Below, piece after piece: positions 51,003 through 60,550 of a stretch of 64,000 nucleotides of DNA (positions are counted from its first letter, which is position 1; each line of letters starts with the position of its first letter). This DNA comes from Rhizobium brockwellii (GTDB lineage Bacteria > Pseudomonadota > Alphaproteobacteria > Rhizobiales > Rhizobiaceae). The notes under the pieces are model-generated. The model had not been told where the DNA came from and searched no databases. It was given only the letters and a program-made list of their open reading frames with translations. The stretch lies in contig NZ_CP053439.1 in the NCBI RefSeq assembly GCF_000769405.2, positions 4,446,001 to 4,510,000 of the forward strand. The letters run 5' to 3'. Both the position numbers and the translations under genes were made by a program.

Positions 51003-51158
51003 ATGGCCCTCCATCGGGAATAAGGCCGTTCCTTATCAGGCGCATCGGGAAATATCCAGAAGCCGGGGAAGAGAAAAGCCGGCCCATTTGCAATCCGCTC
51101 CGGCCAACTTACATAGGGCTCAACAGGGCCGGTATGCGGCCCGGCAGACAGGTGTTTT

Positions 51159-51686
51159 ATGACAACAATCATTACAGTTCGAAAAGGCGGCAAGGTGGTG
51201 ATGGCGGGCGACGGCCAGGTGAGCCTCGGCCAGACCGTCATGAAAGGCAATGCCCGCAAGGTGCGCCGCATCGGCAAGGGCGAAGTCATCGCCGGTTTTG
51301 CCGGCGCCACCGCCGATGCCTTCACCTTGCTCGAAAGGCTCGAAAAGAAGCTGGAGCAATATCCCGGTCAGCTGATGCGCGCCGCTGTCGAGCTCGCCAA
51401 GGACTGGCGCACCGACAAATACCTGCGCAATCTCGAAGCCATGATGCTCGTCGCCGACAAGTCGATCACGCTGGCGATCACCGGCAATGGTGACGTTCTG
51501 GAGCCGGAGCATGGCACGACGGCGATCGGTTCCGGCGGCAATTTTGCCCTCGCGGCCGCCCTCGCACTCATGGATACCGACAAATCGGCCGAGGAGATCG
51601 CCCGCCGCGCCCTCGATATCGCCGCCGACATCTGCGTCTACACGAACCATAATGTCGTGGTGGAATCGCTGGATGCCGAAGGCTGA
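51159..51686 (+). CDS. hslV: ATP-dependent protease peptidase subunit HslV
   Basis: Proteasome-like threonine peptidase of the HslUV complex. 175 residues. After Met removal the N-terminal [19 protein letters not shown] exposes the catalytic threonine; GNARKVRRI and [16 protein letters not shown] are typical. Its last 14 bases overlap a GNAT gene, with hslU following, so all three are probably one operon. Confidence 0.97.
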   Translation: MTTIITVRKGGKVVMAGDGQVSLGQTVMKGNARKVRRIGKGEVIAGFAGATADAFTLLERLEKKLEQYPGQLMRAAVELAKDWRTDKYLRNLEAMMLVADKSITLAITGNGDVLEPEHGTTAIGSGGNFALAAALALMDTDKSAEEIARRALDIAADICVYTNHNVVVESLDAEG

Positions 51687-52185
51687 ACCCTATGCCTTCC
51701 GGCCGCTTGCCGCGACTGACCTGCCGCTTCTCGCCCAATGGCTGGAAAGCCGGCATGTCAGGCGCTGGTGGAGCGATCCGGCCAAGGCGCTGGCTTCGAT
51801 GGAAAAGCATATCGATGCGGCCTCCGTCTCGTGCTTCATCGTCACGCTTGACGGAAAGGACTTCGCCTTTATCCAGGCGGCCGATCTCGACGACGTGGAC
51901 GATGAAGCGCTCGCCGGTCAGCCCAAGGGCACCTGCGGCATCGACCAGTTTATCGGCATCGAGGAACTCGCGGGCAAGGGTCACGGACCGGCCTTTATGG
52001 TAGGGTTCTGCAATATGCTCTTTGCAAAGGGCGCGCAGCGCATCCTCGTCGATCCGCATCCTGACAATGCATTCGCAATCAGAGCCTATACCAAGGCGGG
52101 CTTTCAAGGACTTGGCGAAACAACGACTAATTACGGCCGGGCGCTGTTGATGGCCCTGGACCGCCAGGAGAATGAGACGCAATGA
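51673..52185 (+). CDS. GNAT-family acetyltransferase, AAC(6')-like
   Basis: 170 residues from the ATG at 51673 ([20 protein letters not shown]). [12 protein letters not shown] and [20 protein letters not shown] match the aminoglycoside 6'-acetyltransferase/IucB-like GNAT branch; the acetyl-CoA loop is GKGHGPA. The ending [18 protein letters not shown] is the family's C-terminal motif. The substrate is unknown; resistance is not implied. It overlaps hslV by 14 bp and hslU by 4 bp. Confidence 0.88.
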   Translation: MPKAEPYAFRPLAATDLPLLAQWLESRHVRRWWSDPAKALASMEKHIDAASVSCFIVTLDGKDFAFIQAADLDDVDDEALAGQPKGTCGIDQFIGIEELAGKGHGPAFMVGFCNMLFAKGAQRILVDPHPDNAFAIRAYTKAGFQGLGETTTNYGRALLMALDRQENETQ

Positions 52186-53489
52186 CCACTTTTTCCCCCC
52201 GCGAGATCGTTTCCGAGCTCGATCGCTATATCATCGGCCAGCATGATGCCAAGCGCGCCGTTGCGATTGCGCTACGCAATCGCTGGCGCCGCCAGCAGCT
52301 CGACCCGAGCCTGCGCGATGAAGTCATGCCCAAGAATATTCTGATGATCGGCCCGACCGGCGTCGGCAAGACGGAGATCTCTCGCCGCCTGGCAAAACTT
52401 GCCGGCGCACCCTTCATCAAGGTGGAAGCCACCAAGTTCACCGAAGTCGGCTATGTCGGCCGTGATGTCGAACAGATCATCCGTGACCTCGTCGAGGTCG
52501 GCATCGGCCTGGTGCGCGAGAAGAAGCGGGCCGAAGTGCAGGCCAAGGCGCATGTGAGTGCCGAGGAGCGTGTTCTCGATGCGCTGGTCGGCACGACAGC
52601 ATCGCCTGCCACGCGCGAAAACTTCCGCAAGAAGCTCCGGGACGGCGACCTTGACGATAAGGAAATCGATATCGAGGTGGCCGATGCCGGTTCCGGCATG
52701 GGTGGCTTCGAAATTCCCGGCATGCCGGGCGCCAATATCGGCGTGCTGAACCTTTCGGAAATGTTCGGCAAGGCGATGGGCGGGCGCACCAAAAAAGTCC
52801 GCACCACAGTCAAGGCCTCCTATAGTGACCTGATCCGCGACGAATCCGACAAGCTAATCGACAACGAAGTGATCCAGCGCGAGGCCGTTCGCTCCACCGA
52901 GAATGACGGCATCGTCTTCCTTGACGAAATCGACAAGATTGCAGCCCGCGATGGCGGCATGGGTGCCGGCGTTTCTCGCGAAGGCGTCCAGCGCGATCTC
53001 CTGCCGCTCGTCGAAGGCACGACGGTCTCGACCAAATACGGGCCGGTCAAGACGGACCATATCCTCTTCATCGCCTCTGGCGCCTTCCATGTCTCCAAGC
53101 CATCGGATCTTCTGCCGGAACTGCAGGGCCGCCTGCCGATCCGTGTCGAATTGCGTCCGCTGAACAAGGAGGATTTCCGTAGAATCTTGACCGAGACGGA
53201 AGCGAGCCTCATCCGCCAGTACCGCGCGCTGATGGAAACCGAGAGCCTGAGCCTCGAATTCACCGAGGACGCGATCGACGCGCTTGCCGATGTCGCCGTG
53301 CATCTGAACTCCTCCGTCGAGAATATTGGCGCACGCCGGCTGCAGACGGTGATGGAGCGGGTCCTCGACGATATTTCCTACAACGCGCCGGATCGGGGCG
53401 GGACGGCCGTGACGATCGATGCCGCCTATGTCCGCGAACATGTCGGCGATCTCGCACAGAATACCGACCTGTCGCGCTTCATTCTGTGA
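52182..53489 (+). CDS. hslU: ATP-dependent protease ATPase subunit HslU
   Basis: AAA+ unfoldase that feeds substrates to HslV. 435 residues. [20 protein letters not shown] opens the ATPase domain; Walker A is [17 protein letters not shown] (about 56-72). The pore loop GYVGRD lies near residue 90, Walker B is [14 protein letters not shown], and [18 protein letters not shown] is the sensor-2 region. The extreme C-terminus LSRFIL is the peptide that docks into HslV. Confidence 0.97.
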   Translation: MTTFSPREIVSELDRYIIGQHDAKRAVAIALRNRWRRQQLDPSLRDEVMPKNILMIGPTGVGKTEISRRLAKLAGAPFIKVEATKFTEVGYVGRDVEQIIRDLVEVGIGLVREKKRAEVQAKAHVSAEERVLDALVGTTASPATRENFRKKLRDGDLDDKEIDIEVADAGSGMGGFEIPGMPGANIGVLNLSEMFGKAMGGRTKKVRTTVKASYSDLIRDESDKLIDNEVIQREAVRSTENDGIVFLDEIDKIAARDGGMGAGVSREGVQRDLLPLVEGTTVSTKYGPVKTDHILFIASGAFHVSKPSDLLPELQGRLPIRVELRPLNKEDFRRILTETEASLIRQYRALMETESLSLEFTEDAIDALADVAVHLNSSVENIGARRLQTVMERVLDDISYNAPDRGGTAVTIDAAYVREHVGDLAQNTDLSRFIL

Positions 53490-53575
53490 TATCGGCGCAC
53501 CGCTTCATGTCTTTCCCGGTATGAATGACGGATTGTGACGAACGCCACTCTCGACAACGGGCCTTTTACTTTCTA

Positions 53576-53677
53576 CTGCATAATTCCCTAAATCGGGATC
53601 GATTTAGGGATAAAATTATGCAGCAATTCAAAGTTCTACAGCGTCCTTTGCGCGTCTGAAAAGACGCGCGGCGCTGT
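53576..53677. repeat. RIME-like 102-bp bipartite palindromic element after hslU
   Basis: Inverted near-copy of 41511-41612 (about nine mismatches by eye). The left palindrome is CTGCATAAT ... ATTATGCAG (53576-53623); the right one is ACAGCG ... CGCTGT with GCGCGTCT-GAAA-AGACGCGC inside. It lies in the 291-bp gap between hslU and the DUF1402 gene, which holds nothing else I can identify. Confidence 0.88.
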
Positions 53678-53780
53678 AGTGAAGGCCCGTTTTGTTTTCT
53701 GCTCGGCTTTATTCGGCCAAGATTCTGGTCCAGGCAGCCGCATCGCAAACAGGACGATGGAACGGACGGGATAACGGATC

Positions 53781-54728
53781 GTGCGACGCCTTTTGACAAG
53801 CCTTATGATTGCCGTTGCCCTGGTGAATTCGGCGCCTGCCTTCGCAATGCAGACGGTGCCGGCCGGCAATCGTCACGCCGAGCAGCCCGATATTCCGGGC
53901 GCTTCCATCAGGCGCACCAAGGGCACCAAGAGCAGCTTCGATCTGAAATACGAAAAGGTTCATGAGCTTCTGGCGACCGATCGCGAGCTGATGAGCAAGA
54001 TCCGCAAGATCTCCAGCGCCTACGGCATCAATCCCATCCATGTCGTCGGCGCGATCGTCGGCGAACACACCTATAATGTCGACGCCTACGACCGGCTGCA
54101 GGCCTATTATGTCAAGGCTGCCTCCTATGCCGGAGAAAGCTTCCGCTTCGCCTATGACGGCGAAAACGTCGACGAATTCGTGGCGCGGCCGCAATTTGCC
54201 GAATGCAAAAGCAAGAGCGATTCCTACACGCTCTGGTCCTGCCGCGAAGATGTCTGGGAAACCGATTTCCGCGGCAAGACGGTGGGTGGTACGAGCTTCC
54301 CCAACAACCGCTTCAGCGCAGTCTTCTTCCAGCCCTTCTATGCCGGTCAAACCTTCGGCCTCGGCCAGGTCAATCCGCTGACGGCGCTGATGCTCTCCGA
54401 TCTCGTGACCCGCGTGTCGGGTTATCCGAAGCTGAACGAGAAGAATGCCGGCGCCGTCTACAAGGCCATCATGGATCCCGATATCTCGCTCGCCTTCGTC
54501 GCGGCCTCGATCCGCAGGTCGATCGACGATTACAAGGAGATCGCCGGCATGGATATCTCGGGCAATCCCGGCCTGACGGCGACGCTCTATAATGTCGGCA
54601 ATTCGCGCCAGCGCGCCGCTGCCCTTGCTGCGAAGAACCGCGGCGCCGGTGCGACGGTTTGGCCGGAAGAGAATTATTACGGCTGGCTGATCAACGACAA
54701 GCTGGACGAACTTAAGGGCCTGCTCTAG
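53781..54728 (+). CDS. Secreted DUF1402 protein
   Basis: 315 residues from a GTG at 53781. A Sec signal peptide is clear: MRRLLTSLMIAVALVNSAPAFA with cleavage after AFA. The mature protein has ISSAYGINPIHVVGAIVGEH (about 82-101), which resembles the helix around the catalytic glutamate of lysozyme-like transglycosylases. GQTFGLGQVNPLTALMLSD and AATLYNVGN-like LTATLYNVGNSRQ also recall that fold. The family has no assigned function; a peptidoglycan role is my inference. Confidence 0.8.
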   Translation: MRRLLTSLMIAVALVNSAPAFAMQTVPAGNRHAEQPDIPGASIRRTKGTKSSFDLKYEKVHELLATDRELMSKIRKISSAYGINPIHVVGAIVGEHTYNVDAYDRLQAYYVKAASYAGESFRFAYDGENVDEFVARPQFAECKSKSDSYTLWSCREDVWETDFRGKTVGGTSFPNNRFSAVFFQPFYAGQTFGLGQVNPLTALMLSDLVTRVSGYPKLNEKNAGAVYKAIMDPDISLAFVAASIRRSIDDYKEIAGMDISGNPGLTATLYNVGNSRQRAAALAAKNRGAGATVWPEENYYGWLINDKLDELKGLL

Positions 54729-54776
54729 CTTCAAGCTTGCCGGGAAGGCGTAGATCTTCCCCGAAAGGCTTTTACG

Positions 54777-56189
54777 ATGGACATGCGTCCGGACCCCTTC
54801 GTCCCGCCAGCACCGCTGCCGCGTACCGTGCCGCCGAGCCGGCTTGAAATCATCCGCATCATCCTGCGCAATCCGCTCGAACTCTGGGGCGAGCCGTCCT
54901 ACACGCTGCCTTGGATCCGCACCAGTTTCTTTGGCCAGAGGACGCTGATCGTCAACGATCCCGGCCTGATCAAGCATGTGCTGGTCGACAATGCCAATAA
55001 CTACCGCATGTCGGATGTGCGCCAGCTCGTCCTGCGTCCGATCCTCCGCGACGGCCTTCTGACCGCCGAAGGTCCCGTCTGGAAAAGATCGCGCAAGGCA
55101 GTGGCGCCCGTTTTCACGCCTCGTCATGCCCAAGGCTTCGCCGGGCAGATGCTGCGCCAGTCCGAAGACTATGCCCGTAAATATGAGAGCGCAGGCAAGA
55201 CAGGCGCAATTTTCGATGTCAGCACCGACATGACCGAGCTGACCTTCGCGATTCTGGCTGACACGTTGTTCTCCGGCGAAATCGTCACCTCGAGCGGCCA
55301 TTTCGCCGATGATGTCAATGAACTCCTGCATCGCATGGGCCGCGTCGATCCGATGGATCTGATGCGCGCTCCGTCCTGGGTTCCACGTGTGACACGCATC
55401 GGCGGCCAGAAAGTGCTGGAGAAATTCCGCGCTATCGTGCGCAACACGATGGATATGCGGCTCGCAAAGATGAAGGCAGACCGCAGCAGCGCGCCGGAGG
55501 ATTTCCTGACCCTGCTCCTCGAACAGGCAGGCCCTGAGGGGCTGACGAAGGAGGAGATCGAAGACAATATTCTGACCTTCATCGGCGCGGGTCATGAGAC
55601 CACAGCCCGGGCATTGGCCTGGACGCTGTATTGCGTCTCGAACAGCCCGCATATCCGCCAGGCGATGGAAGAAGAAATCGACGCGGTGCTCGCCAATGGG
55701 GCCGAACCAGTGGAATGGCTGGATATGATGCCGCAGACGCGCGCAGCCTTCGAGGAGGCTTTGCGCCTCTATCCGCCGGCACCGTCAATCAATCGCGCCG
55801 CCATATCGGATGATTCCTGGACAAGCCCCAAGGGTGAGCGGGTCGAGATCGAGGCCGGTGTCACGGTGCTGATCATGCCCTGGACGTTGCATCGCCACGA
55901 ACTTTACTGGGACAGGCCGCGCGCCTATATGCCCGAACGCTTCCTGCCGGAAAATCGCGGCTCTATCGGCCGTTTCCAGTTCCTGCCTTTCGGCGCCGGT
56001 CCGCGCGTCTGCATCGGTGCAACATTTGCACTTCAGGAGGCGGTGATCGCCCTTGCCGTCCTGATGCATCGTTATCGTTTCGATTCCACCGATCAGACCA
56101 ACCCTTGGCCGGTGCAGAAGCTGACGACGCAGCCGCAGAACGGGCTGCCGATGCGCGTGACACCGCGCATAATTTCCACGAGGGCATAA
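54777..56189 (+). CDS. Cytochrome P450
   Basis: 470 residues without an obvious membrane anchor. The I-helix is FIGAGHETTARALAW (about 268-282); ExxR is in FEEALRLYPP; the haem-ligand motif is FGAGPRVCIGATFALQEAV, with the cysteine at 412. An N-terminal proline-rich stretch precedes the fold. No ferredoxin or reductase gene is nearby, so redox partners must be elsewhere. The substrate cannot be judged. It is on the same strand as DUF1402 and glcB, with a 48-bp gap to the former. Confidence 0.93.
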   Translation: MDMRPDPFVPPAPLPRTVPPSRLEIIRIILRNPLELWGEPSYTLPWIRTSFFGQRTLIVNDPGLIKHVLVDNANNYRMSDVRQLVLRPILRDGLLTAEGPVWKRSRKAVAPVFTPRHAQGFAGQMLRQSEDYARKYESAGKTGAIFDVSTDMTELTFAILADTLFSGEIVTSSGHFADDVNELLHRMGRVDPMDLMRAPSWVPRVTRIGGQKVLEKFRAIVRNTMDMRLAKMKADRSSAPEDFLTLLLEQAGPEGLTKEEIEDNILTFIGAGHETTARALAWTLYCVSNSPHIRQAMEEEIDAVLANGAEPVEWLDMMPQTRAAFEEALRLYPPAPSINRAAISDDSWTSPKGERVEIEAGVTVLIMPWTLHRHELYWDRPRAYMPERFLPENRGSIGRFQFLPFGAGPRVCIGATFALQEAVIALAVLMHRYRFDSTDQTNPWPVQKLTTQPQNGLPMRVTPRIISTRA

Positions 56190-56274
56190 ATCTTTCGAAT
56201 TGTTGCAGAATTGACTATGAATGAAAGCCGGGCAAAGTGGCAGCATTCAAAGTCGTTGCCAGGGAGAATGTCGC

Positions 56275-58446
56275 ATGAGCCGCGTTGATAAGAACGGTCT
56301 TGCCATCGAAACCGTCCTTCATGATTTCCTCGTCAAGGAGGTGCTGCCGGGTCTGGCGGTCGATGCGGACAAGTTCTTTGCCGATTTTTCGGCCATCGTC
56401 CACGATCTCGCCCCGAAAAATCGTGCGCTGTTGGCAAAACGCGACGACCTGCAGGTAAAGATCGACGACTGGTACCGCCGGCATGGCGCCCCCACGGATA
56501 TGGACGACTACCAGTCCTTCCTCCGCGAAATCGGCTATCTCCTGCCTGAGGGTTCGGACTTCCAGGTTTCGACCGAAAATGTCGATCCGGAGATCGCCTC
56601 GATCGCCGGCCCGCAGCTCGTCGTTCCCGTCATGAATGCCCGCTATGCCCTGAACGCCGCCAATGCCCGCTGGGGTTCGCTCTATGATGCGCTCTACGGC
56701 ACGGACGCGATTCCCGAGAGCGACGGCGCCGAAAAGGGCAAGGGCTACAATCCGAAACGCGGCGAGAAGGTCATCGCCTGGGTGCGCGATTTCCTCGATA
56801 CATCAGTGCCGCTGCAGGACTGCCGCTGGAAGGACGTCGGAAGCTTCGCCGTCAAGGATGGAGCGCTGGTCGTCAGATCGATCGATGGCGAGCAGGCAAT
56901 GCTGACGGACGGCAAACATTTTGCCGGCTATCGCGGTGACGCCGCCGCTCCGACGCATATTCTCCTGAAGAATAACGGCATTCACATCGAAATCGTCATC
57001 GATGCGGCGACGACGATCGGGAAAGCCGATCCGGCTTATATTTCCGATGTCTGGCTGGAATCGGCAATTACGACGATCATGGACTGCGAGGATTCGATTG
57101 CCGCTGTCGATGCCGAGGACAAGGTCGTCGTCTATCGCAACTGGCTCGGCCTGATGAAGGGCGACCTGCAGGAAGAGGTGGCAAAGGGCGGAACGAGCTT
57201 CATCCGCAAGCTCAACCCGGATCTGCAATATGCCGGCCCAGATGGTGCCGCCTTCGAGGTGCACCGCCGCTCGCTGATGCTGGTGCGCAATGTCGGCCAC
57301 CTCATGACCAACCCGGCGATCCTCGACCGCGACGGCAACGAAGTGCCTGAAGGCATCATGGATGCTATGATCACCGGCCTGATCGCGCTTTACGATATCG
57401 GCCCCTCCGGCCGGCGGAAGAATTCCCGCACCGGCTCCATGTATGTGGTCAAACCCAAGATGCATGGGCCGGAAGAGGTGGCCTTCGCCGTCGAAATCTT
57501 CTCGCGGGTCGAAGATGCGCTTGGCCTGCCGCGCAATGCCATCAAGATGGGCATCATGGACGAGGAGCGCCGCACGACCGTCAACCTCAAGGAATGCATC
57601 CGTGCCGCCCGTGAGCGCGTCGTCTTCATCAATACCGGCTTCCTCGATCGCACCGGCGACGAGATCCACACGTCGATGGAAGCCGGCCCGATGATTCGCA
57701 AGGGCGACATGCGCCAGGCGGCGTGGATTTCCGCCTATGAGAACTGGAACGTCGACATCGGCCTCGAATGCGGCCTTGCCGGCCACGCCCAGATCGGCAA
57801 GGGCATGTGGGCGATGCCGGATCTGATGGCGGCGATGCTCGAACAGAAGATCGCCCACCCGAAGGCCGGCGCCAACACCGCCTGGGTGCCGTCGCCGACG
57901 GCCGCAACCCTGCACGCCACCCATTATCACCGGGTCAATGTCGCCCGTGTTCAGCAGGGACTGAAGGATCGCGCCCGCGCCAAGCTCTCCGACATTCTCT
58001 CCGTGCCGGTCGCGGTGCGGCCGAACTGGACGCCGGAGGAAATCCAGCGCGAACTCGACAACAATGCCCAGGGCATCCTCGGCTACGTCGTGCGCTGGGT
58101 TGACCAGGGCGTCGGCTGCTCGAAGGTGCCCGACATCAACAATGTCGGCCTGATGGAAGATCGCGCGACGCTGCGCATTTCGGCCCAGCATATGGCGAAC
58201 TGGCTCTATCACAAGGTCGTCACCGAAGCTCAGATCGTCGAGACGATGAAACGCATGGCGGCCGTCGTCGACGGGCAGAATGCGTCGGATCCCGCCTATC
58301 AGCCGATGGCCGGCAATTTCGATGATTCGATCGCCTTCCAGGCCGCCCTCGATCTCGTCTTGAAGGGTAGGGAACAGCCGAACGGATACACCGAGCCGGT
58401 GCTTCACCGCCGCCGCCTCGAGCTCAAGGCGAAACAGGCCGCGTGA
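56275..58446 (+). CDS. glcB: Malate synthase G
   Basis: Condenses glyoxylate with acetyl-CoA to malate (glyoxylate shunt). 723 residues from the ATG at 56275, 8 bases after AGGGAG; isoform G length. Key segments are [19 protein letters not shown], with Mg-binding acidic residues, and [39 protein letters not shown] and [19 protein letters not shown] follow. Preceded by the P450 gene on the same strand and followed by a strong terminator. Confidence 0.97.
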   Translation: MSRVDKNGLAIETVLHDFLVKEVLPGLAVDADKFFADFSAIVHDLAPKNRALLAKRDDLQVKIDDWYRRHGAPTDMDDYQSFLREIGYLLPEGSDFQVSTENVDPEIASIAGPQLVVPVMNARYALNAANARWGSLYDALYGTDAIPESDGAEKGKGYNPKRGEKVIAWVRDFLDTSVPLQDCRWKDVGSFAVKDGALVVRSIDGEQAMLTDGKHFAGYRGDAAAPTHILLKNNGIHIEIVIDAATTIGKADPAYISDVWLESAITTIMDCEDSIAAVDAEDKVVVYRNWLGLMKGDLQEEVAKGGTSFIRKLNPDLQYAGPDGAAFEVHRRSLMLVRNVGHLMTNPAILDRDGNEVPEGIMDAMITGLIALYDIGPSGRRKNSRTGSMYVVKPKMHGPEEVAFAVEIFSRVEDALGLPRNAIKMGIMDEERRTTVNLKECIRAARERVVFINTGFLDRTGDEIHTSMEAGPMIRKGDMRQAAWISAYENWNVDIGLECGLAGHAQIGKGMWAMPDLMAAMLEQKIAHPKAGANTAWVPSPTAATLHATHYHRVNVARVQQGLKDRARAKLSDILSVPVAVRPNWTPEEIQRELDNNAQGILGYVVRWVDQGVGCSKVPDINNVGLMEDRATLRISAQHMANWLYHKVVTEAQIVETMKRMAAVVDGQNASDPAYQPMAGNFDDSIAFQAALDLVLKGREQPNGYTEPVLHRRRLELKAKQAA

Positions 58447-58465
58447 AGGCTTGACGGAGAATGCA

Positions 58466-58503
58466 AAAAAGCCGCCGGGACGACAGTCCGGCGGCCTTTT
58501 TTA
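58466..58503. terminator. Rho-independent terminator after glcB
   Basis: Stem GCCGCCGG (58471-58478) / CCGGCGGC (58488-58495) with an A run on the left and TTTTTT on the right. It can therefore serve both glcB and the converging L,D-transpeptidase gene. Confidence 0.92.
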
Positions 58504-58523
58504 TACCGAATTCGGCAATTAGC

Positions 58524-59207
58524 TTACTGAATGACCACGACCTTGGACGTGCCCTTGCCGGGACGGACGCGGCTGTACAGGTCGATGACATCCTGGTTCA
58601 TCAGGCGAATGCAGCCCGAGGAAGCGGCGGTGCCAATCGAGGCCCATTCCGGCGTGCCGTGCAGGCGGAAGAGCGTGTCCTTGCCGTCCTCGTTGAAGAG
58701 ATACATGGCGCGCGCGCCGAGCGGATTGGTGAGGCCCGGGCCCATGCCGTCTTCGACGTACTTGGCGAGATCAGGCCGGCGGACGGCCATTTCCTTTGGC
58801 GGGTGCCAGTTCGGCCATTCCTGCTTCCAGGCGACGTAGGCTGTGCCGGCCCATGCGAAGCCCTGCTTGCCGACGCCGATGCCGTAGCGCATCGCCTTGC
58901 CGTTGGCCAGGATGTAATAGAGGAAGCGTTCGCGCGTGTTGACGATGATCGTACCGGGACGCTCGGTGGTCTGGTAGCTGACGACCTGGCGGCGGAACTG
59001 CGGCTTGACCCTGTCGATCGGGATCGCCGGCAGGGAGTATCCGGCATCCTTCGTCACGCCGTAGGCGTCGTTGAAGATCTGTGCTGTCTGTACCGTCGGG
59101 CCTGCGCCCTTGTCGTCGACGGATGCGCTGTCTGATGTCGTAGAGCAACCGGCCAGAGCGAGCGTCGCCAGCAGGCCAAATACAGGGAATGCATTGCAGA
59201 TGCGCAT
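58524..59207 (-). CDS. L,D-transpeptidase lipoprotein (YkuD/ErfK type)
   Basis: 227 residues. Lipoprotein signal with lipobox LALAG|C, lipidated Cys21. The YkuD catalytic domain covers about 85-227, with IIVNTRERFLYYILANGKA at the start. The active-site motif is FRLHGTPEWASIG followed by SSGCIRLMNQDVIDLY. Such enzymes form 3-3 peptidoglycan cross-links or attach proteins to the wall; 3-3 cross-links are abundant in Rhizobiales, which grow at the pole. Monocistronic by context. Confidence 0.92.
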   Translation of the reverse strand: MRICNAFPVFGLLATLALAGCSTTSDSASVDDKGAGPTVQTAQIFNDAYGVTKDAGYSLPAIPIDRVKPQFRRQVVSYQTTERPGTIIVNTRERFLYYILANGKAMRYGIGVGKQGFAWAGTAYVAWKQEWPNWHPPKEMAVRRPDLAKYVEDGMGPGLTNPLGARAMYLFNEDGKDTLFRLHGTPEWASIGTAASSGCIRLMNQDVIDLYSRVRPGKGTSKVVVIQ

Positions 59208-59386
59208 GGATGACTCTTGAAGTTTTGGGGCAAGGAGAATGGTCTTTCGACCATCGTTGATTATGGTTTATTTTCGATTAACTTGCGCTTTGCAAGGCTA
59301 CTGCAGCGCGACAAATCCGTCTGCCGCGCAAATTAGAAGCGCATGGTTTTTTTGCAACAACACGCCAGCCCCTCTGATGGTTATCC

Positions 59387-59881
59387 ATGACGATTTTGAG
59401 CGTTTACAATAACAATCCGTTAATCGATGGCCGGCAATCGGACAGGGCCATGATGGTACGGCGCGGAACGCAGATATTGCTGCATGAAATGCGCCACGCC
59501 GTGCTGCCCGAATTGCCGCTGGCCAGCGGCCGCCGTGCCGATCTGATCACTCTTTCGGAAAAGGGCGAGGTCTGGATCATCGAAATCAAGACGTCTATCG
59601 AGGATTTCAGGGTGGATCGGAAATGGCCGGAATACAGGCTGCATTGCGACCGTCTATTCTTTGCGACTCACAAGGATGTGCCGCTGGAGATCTTTCCCGA
59701 GGAATGCGGACTGTTCCTGTCGGATGGTTATGGCGCCCATATGATTCGCGAGGCGCCGGAACACCGCATGGCGCCGGCCACGCGCAAATCCGTCACGCTC
59801 AACTTCTCGCGTGCTGCCGCACAAAGGCTGATGATGGCCGAATGGGCGAGCGGAAAACCGTTCACCGTGGACGACGTCTAA
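59387..59881 (+). CDS. mmcB: MmcB-family DNA repair protein
   Basis: 164 residues. PD-(D/E)XK-like core: RRADLITLSEKGEVWIIEIK (about 49-68, D ... E-x-K), then DFRVDRKWPEYRLHCDRLFF. In Caulobacter, MmcB is needed for mitomycin C resistance and works with the ImuAB mutasome. No SOS box of the GTTC-N7-GTTC type was seen upstream. It converges on actR with a 23-bp gap. Confidence 0.88.
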   Translation: MTILSVYNNNPLIDGRQSDRAMMVRRGTQILLHEMRHAVLPELPLASGRRADLITLSEKGEVWIIEIKTSIEDFRVDRKWPEYRLHCDRLFFATHKDVPLEIFPEECGLFLSDGYGAHMIREAPEHRMAPATRKSVTLNFSRAAAQRLMMAEWASGKPFTVDDV

Positions 59882-59904
59882 TTATAAGCGCGCGATGCGC
59901 AGGT

Positions 59905-60480
59905 CTATTTCGGCGCGCGTTTGGCAAGGATACGCTGCAGCGTCCGCCGGTGCATGTTGAGCCGGCGCGCCGTTTCGGAAACATTGCGCTCGCACATTTC
60001 ATAGACCCGCTGGATGTGCTCCCAGCGCACGCGGTCGGCTGACATCGGATTTTCGGGCAGCTCGGCCTTTTCGCCCGGCCGCTGCGTCAGCGCCGAAAAC
60101 ACGTCGTCGGCATCCGCAGGCTTTGCCAGGTAATCGACGGCGCCGAGCTTCACGGCCGTGACCGCCGTTGCGATATTGCCGTAGCCAGTCAGCACGATGA
60201 TCCTGGTGTCGTCGCGCCGCTGGCGGATAGCCTCGATGACGTCGAGCCCATTGCCGTCGCCGAGCCGAAGGTCGACCACCGCATATTTCGGCGGCCTGCC
60301 TCTCGATTTCGCAACACCCTCCGCAACTGACTCGGCCGTCTCCACTTGGAAACCGCGCGTCTCCATCGCCCGTGCCAGGCGGCGCAGGAACGGCCCGTCG
60401 TCGTCGACGATCAGCAGGCTGGCGTCGGGACCGATATGGTCTTCGTTCGACGCGGCGAAATTGTCATGATTCTGTTCTGT
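59905..60480 (-). CDS. actR: Redox response regulator ActR (RegA/PrrA family)
   Basis: Global redox/acid-tolerance regulator. 191 residues from the ATG at 60480 (MTEQNHDNFAASNEDHIGP). The receiver domain has LLIVDDDGPFLRRLARAM, phospho-Asp in YAVVDLRLGDGNGLDVI and lysine in VDYLAKPADADDV. A proline-containing linker leads to a Fis-type helix-turn-helix (NVSETARRLNMHRRTLQRIL). It lies next to its sensor actS, 70 bp downstream, on the same strand. Confidence 0.95.
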   Translation of the reverse strand, partial: TEQNHDNFAASNEDHIGPDASLLIVDDDGPFLRRLARAMETRGFQVETAESVAEGVAKSRGRPPKYAVVDLRLGDGNGLDVIEAIRQRRDDTRIIVLTGYGNIATAVTAVKLGAVDYLAKPADADDVFSALTQRPGEKAELPENPMSADRVRWEHIQRVYEMCERNVSETARRLNMHRRTLQRILAKRAPK

Positions 60481-60550
60481 CATCGTCTCGGTCCCGGCGG
60501 TTGAGCGCCCGATCTGCGTCAACCGCTATATCCTGTTTATGCCGACAAAG

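Noticed and set aside
59208..59386. SOS (LexA) box before mmcB
   Set aside because: No GTTC-N7-GTTC pattern was found in the 179-bp gap, so damage-inducible control is not supported by sequence.
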